In this document: positions 60,130-61,120 of the stretch, one piece after another
Layout of the letters: each line of letters starts with the position of its first letter
Numbering within the stretch: position 1 is the stretch's first letter
Origin: Cytophagales bacterium
GTDB taxonomy: Bacteria; Bacteroidota; Bacteroidia; Cytophagales; Spirosomataceae
Reading direction: 5' to 3'
NCBI GenBank assembly: GCA_024742395.1
Contig: JANSYO010000021.1
Coordinates: forward strand, 1 to 61,120
Length of the DNA stretch: 61,120 nt
Program-made: the position numbers and the translations under genes
Notes under the pieces: generated by a model
What the model was told of the DNA's origin: nothing
The model's input: only the letters and a program-made list of their open reading frames with translations
The model's database searches: none

Positions 60130-60822
60130 ATGGAAGAAAACAACAAACTAGACCGGATTATTGAAGCCAGAATGAAGCTTAAGGCTCGTTTTGAGAAAAA
60201 AATGGAGGAGTCGCCTTCCATGGCGGACGATAAACCTCTGGGAACAGGACCTACCAACAGGCATGGTATGCCGCAGCTTCCAGTAGGGCAAACTGAAACT
60301 ATCAAATGGCCTGTGTTGGATTTGGGATACCATCCGGAAATCAGTCTTGAAAATTGGCGATTGACTATCAATGGCGAAGTGGAGAACCCAATTGTATTAA
60401 AATGGGAGGATTTTATGGCTTTGCCCCAAACCGAAGATACTTCAGACTTCCATTGTGTTACTACATGGAGTAAAATGGATATGCCATGGAAAGGTGTGAG
60501 GCTAATGGATTTAGCCGCCCTGGTAATGCCGAAAGAGACTGCTACTCACATTATGTGTTATGGTTATGATACTTACACTACCAATGTACCCATAGAAGAA
60601 GCCTTAAAATCTGATGTGTTACTGGCTCATACAGTCTATGGTGAACCTTTGGAGAAGGAGCACGGCGGCCCATGCAGAATGATTACACCGCAGCTCTACG
60701 CCTGGAAAGGATCCAAATGGATAAAGAGAATTGAGTTTATGAATGCTAACAAACGTGGTTTCTGGGAAGAACGAGGATATTCTGATACGGCCTATCCGTG
60801 GCGAAATGATAGGTATTCTTGA
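60130..60822 (+). CDS. Sulfite-oxidase-fold molybdopterin protein
   Basis: About 230 residues from the ATG at 60130 (MEENNKLDRIIEARMKLKAR); GTG at 60115 adds five residues. The core has NRHGMPQLPVGQTETIKWPVLDL, ENWRLTINGEVENPIVLKWEDFMALPQTE, the cofactor cysteine in DFHCVTTWSKMDMPWKGVRL, and PCRMITPQLYAWKGSKWIKRIEFM. This is the short branch of the family that has the molybdopterin domain only. There is no signal peptide and no partner membrane subunit such as MsrQ beside it, so it is probably cytoplasmic with an unknown redox partner. An AGACATA repeat follows the stop. Confidence 0.9.
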   Translation: MEENNKLDRIIEARMKLKARFEKKMEESPSMADDKPLGTGPTNRHGMPQLPVGQTETIKWPVLDLGYHPEISLENWRLTINGEVENPIVLKWEDFMALPQTEDTSDFHCVTTWSKMDMPWKGVRLMDLAALVMPKETATHIMCYGYDTYTTNVPIEEALKSDVLLAHTVYGEPLEKEHGGPCRMITPQLYAWKGSKWIKRIEFMNANKRGFWEERGYSDTAYPWRNDRYS

Positions 60823-60831
60823 GGGGAGCAT

Positions 60832-60915
60832 AGACTAAAGACAAGAGACATAAGACACAAGACATAAGACATAAGACAAGAGACGCAAGACATAAGACAG
60901 GAGACACAAGAGACG
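60832..60915. repeat. AGACATA heptanucleotide tandem repeat
   Basis: Eleven consecutive 7-base units of the form AGACnnn run from 60832 to 60908, four of them exactly AGACATA; a twelfth (AGAGACG) is degenerate. It begins 9 bases after the stop of the molybdopterin-protein gene. It spans the mRNA 3' end region and lies 60 bases from the IS end. Confidence 0.85.
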
Positions 60916-60974
60916 TGGGTCATGAGATTTTTGATGGGAAGGGAAGGCTCATTTTTGGCAGATTGATATTGATG

Positions 60975-61120
60975 AAAACAAAGAGGCTGTCTCATATTAA
61001 AAAATGAGATGGTCTTTTTTCATGCCAAAAAACCTGAGGTTTGTCTGGGTATAGTTTTACTTGTTATTTAAGAGCCAAAAAATGGAACAAATGACCTTAT
61101 GAGGCCATTTTCTTGATATT
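60975..61120 (-). mobile_element. End of a second IS1182-like copy (runs off the right edge)
   Basis: The outer 20 bases, AAAACAAAGAGGCTGTCTCA at 60975-60994, are the exact reverse complement of 109-128. Inside are a dyad (TCTCAT and ATGAGA arms) and a T-rich run, then about 75 bases of non-coding sequence and the transposase tail at 61097. The orientation is the same as in the left copy. Confidence 0.6.
61097..61120 (-). CDS. IS1182-like transposase, C-terminal fragment
   Basis: The reverse strand reads NIKKMAS then stop. Transposases of the IS1182 group commonly finish with an HN-I/L-K/R-K-x-A motif, so this short tail fits. The preceding His is outside the window. The call depends mainly on the IS inverted repeat 100 bases away and on the transposase start found at the other edge. 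Confidence 0.5.
   Translation of the reverse strand, partial: NIKKMAS

Noticed and set aside
60792-60995. 67-codon reverse-strand frame with repeated CLMS-type residues
   Set aside because: It is a translation of the AGACATA heptamer array.

Overview
The window looks like chromosomal DNA of a Bacteroidota bacterium, most likely of the Cytophagales type. The evidence is a SusC/SusD pair, a protein with a type IX secretion (Por) sorting tail, PorT-like outer-membrane barrels, a Nudix-type arabinose regulator of the Bacteroidetes kind, and promoters of the TTTG-N19-TAnnTTTG class. No rRNA, tRNA or CRISPR array was seen. Both edges fall inside copies of an IS1182-like element: the transposase N-terminus lies at the left edge and the C-terminus at the right edge, each with the same 20-bp terminal inverted repeat. 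This is what a contig broken at a repeated IS would look like.

0.1-7.7 kb: a lipoprotein with two PepSY-like repeats; an ECF sigma factor overlapping a gene for an unusual protein with an anti-sigma-like start, one membrane span, a long coiled linker and an outer-membrane barrel; a second barrel protein; tyrS; a secreted protein with a type IX sorting domain; and a small secreted protein. 7.9-15.7 kb: a four-gene set of planctomycete-type proteins (PSCyt1/DUF1549/DUF1553, DUF1501, a sugar-isomerase-like TIM barrel, and DUF2231 plus cytochrome plus leucine-rich repeats), interrupted by an AAA_14/DUF4143 ATPase whose promoter and start codon sit in a 33-bp repeat array. 15.7-21.7 kb, reverse strand: SusC, SusD and an AraD1/GguC-type FAH-family protein. 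21.9-27.9 kb: ABC-F ATPase, DUF4136 lipoprotein, aroB, an acyltransferase, a DinB-superfamily protein and DNA polymerase IV.

28-36 kb is more accessory in character: a decayed transporter fragment, an orphan chemoreceptor-type sensor domain, two AraC-family regulators, a VOC lipoprotein, and a five-gene SDR/epimerase/esterase/membrane/AraC operon. Four copies of a double-hairpin REP-like repeat lie here, together with a palindrome plus a 21-bp-spaced direct repeat that looks like an operator. 35.6-42.8 kb: two unknown envelope proteins, a secreted Gfo/Idh/MocA oxidoreductase with a double DUF1080 protein divergent from an AraC gene, a small secreted protein and yaaA.

43-51 kb is a catabolic block. 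lutABC oxidises L-lactate. araR, araB, araA and araD convert L-arabinose to D-xylulose 5-phosphate, with a palindrome over the araB promoter that is a good candidate AraR operator. arfB, an MFS transporter and a GH3/beta-lactamase fusion follow. 55.5-60.8 kb holds a membrane protein, the cbpA/cbpM co-chaperone pair, a membrane-anchored LytTR regulator overlapping a rhomboid protease, a DUF1684 protein and a sulfite-oxidase-fold protein followed by an AGACATA heptamer repeat.
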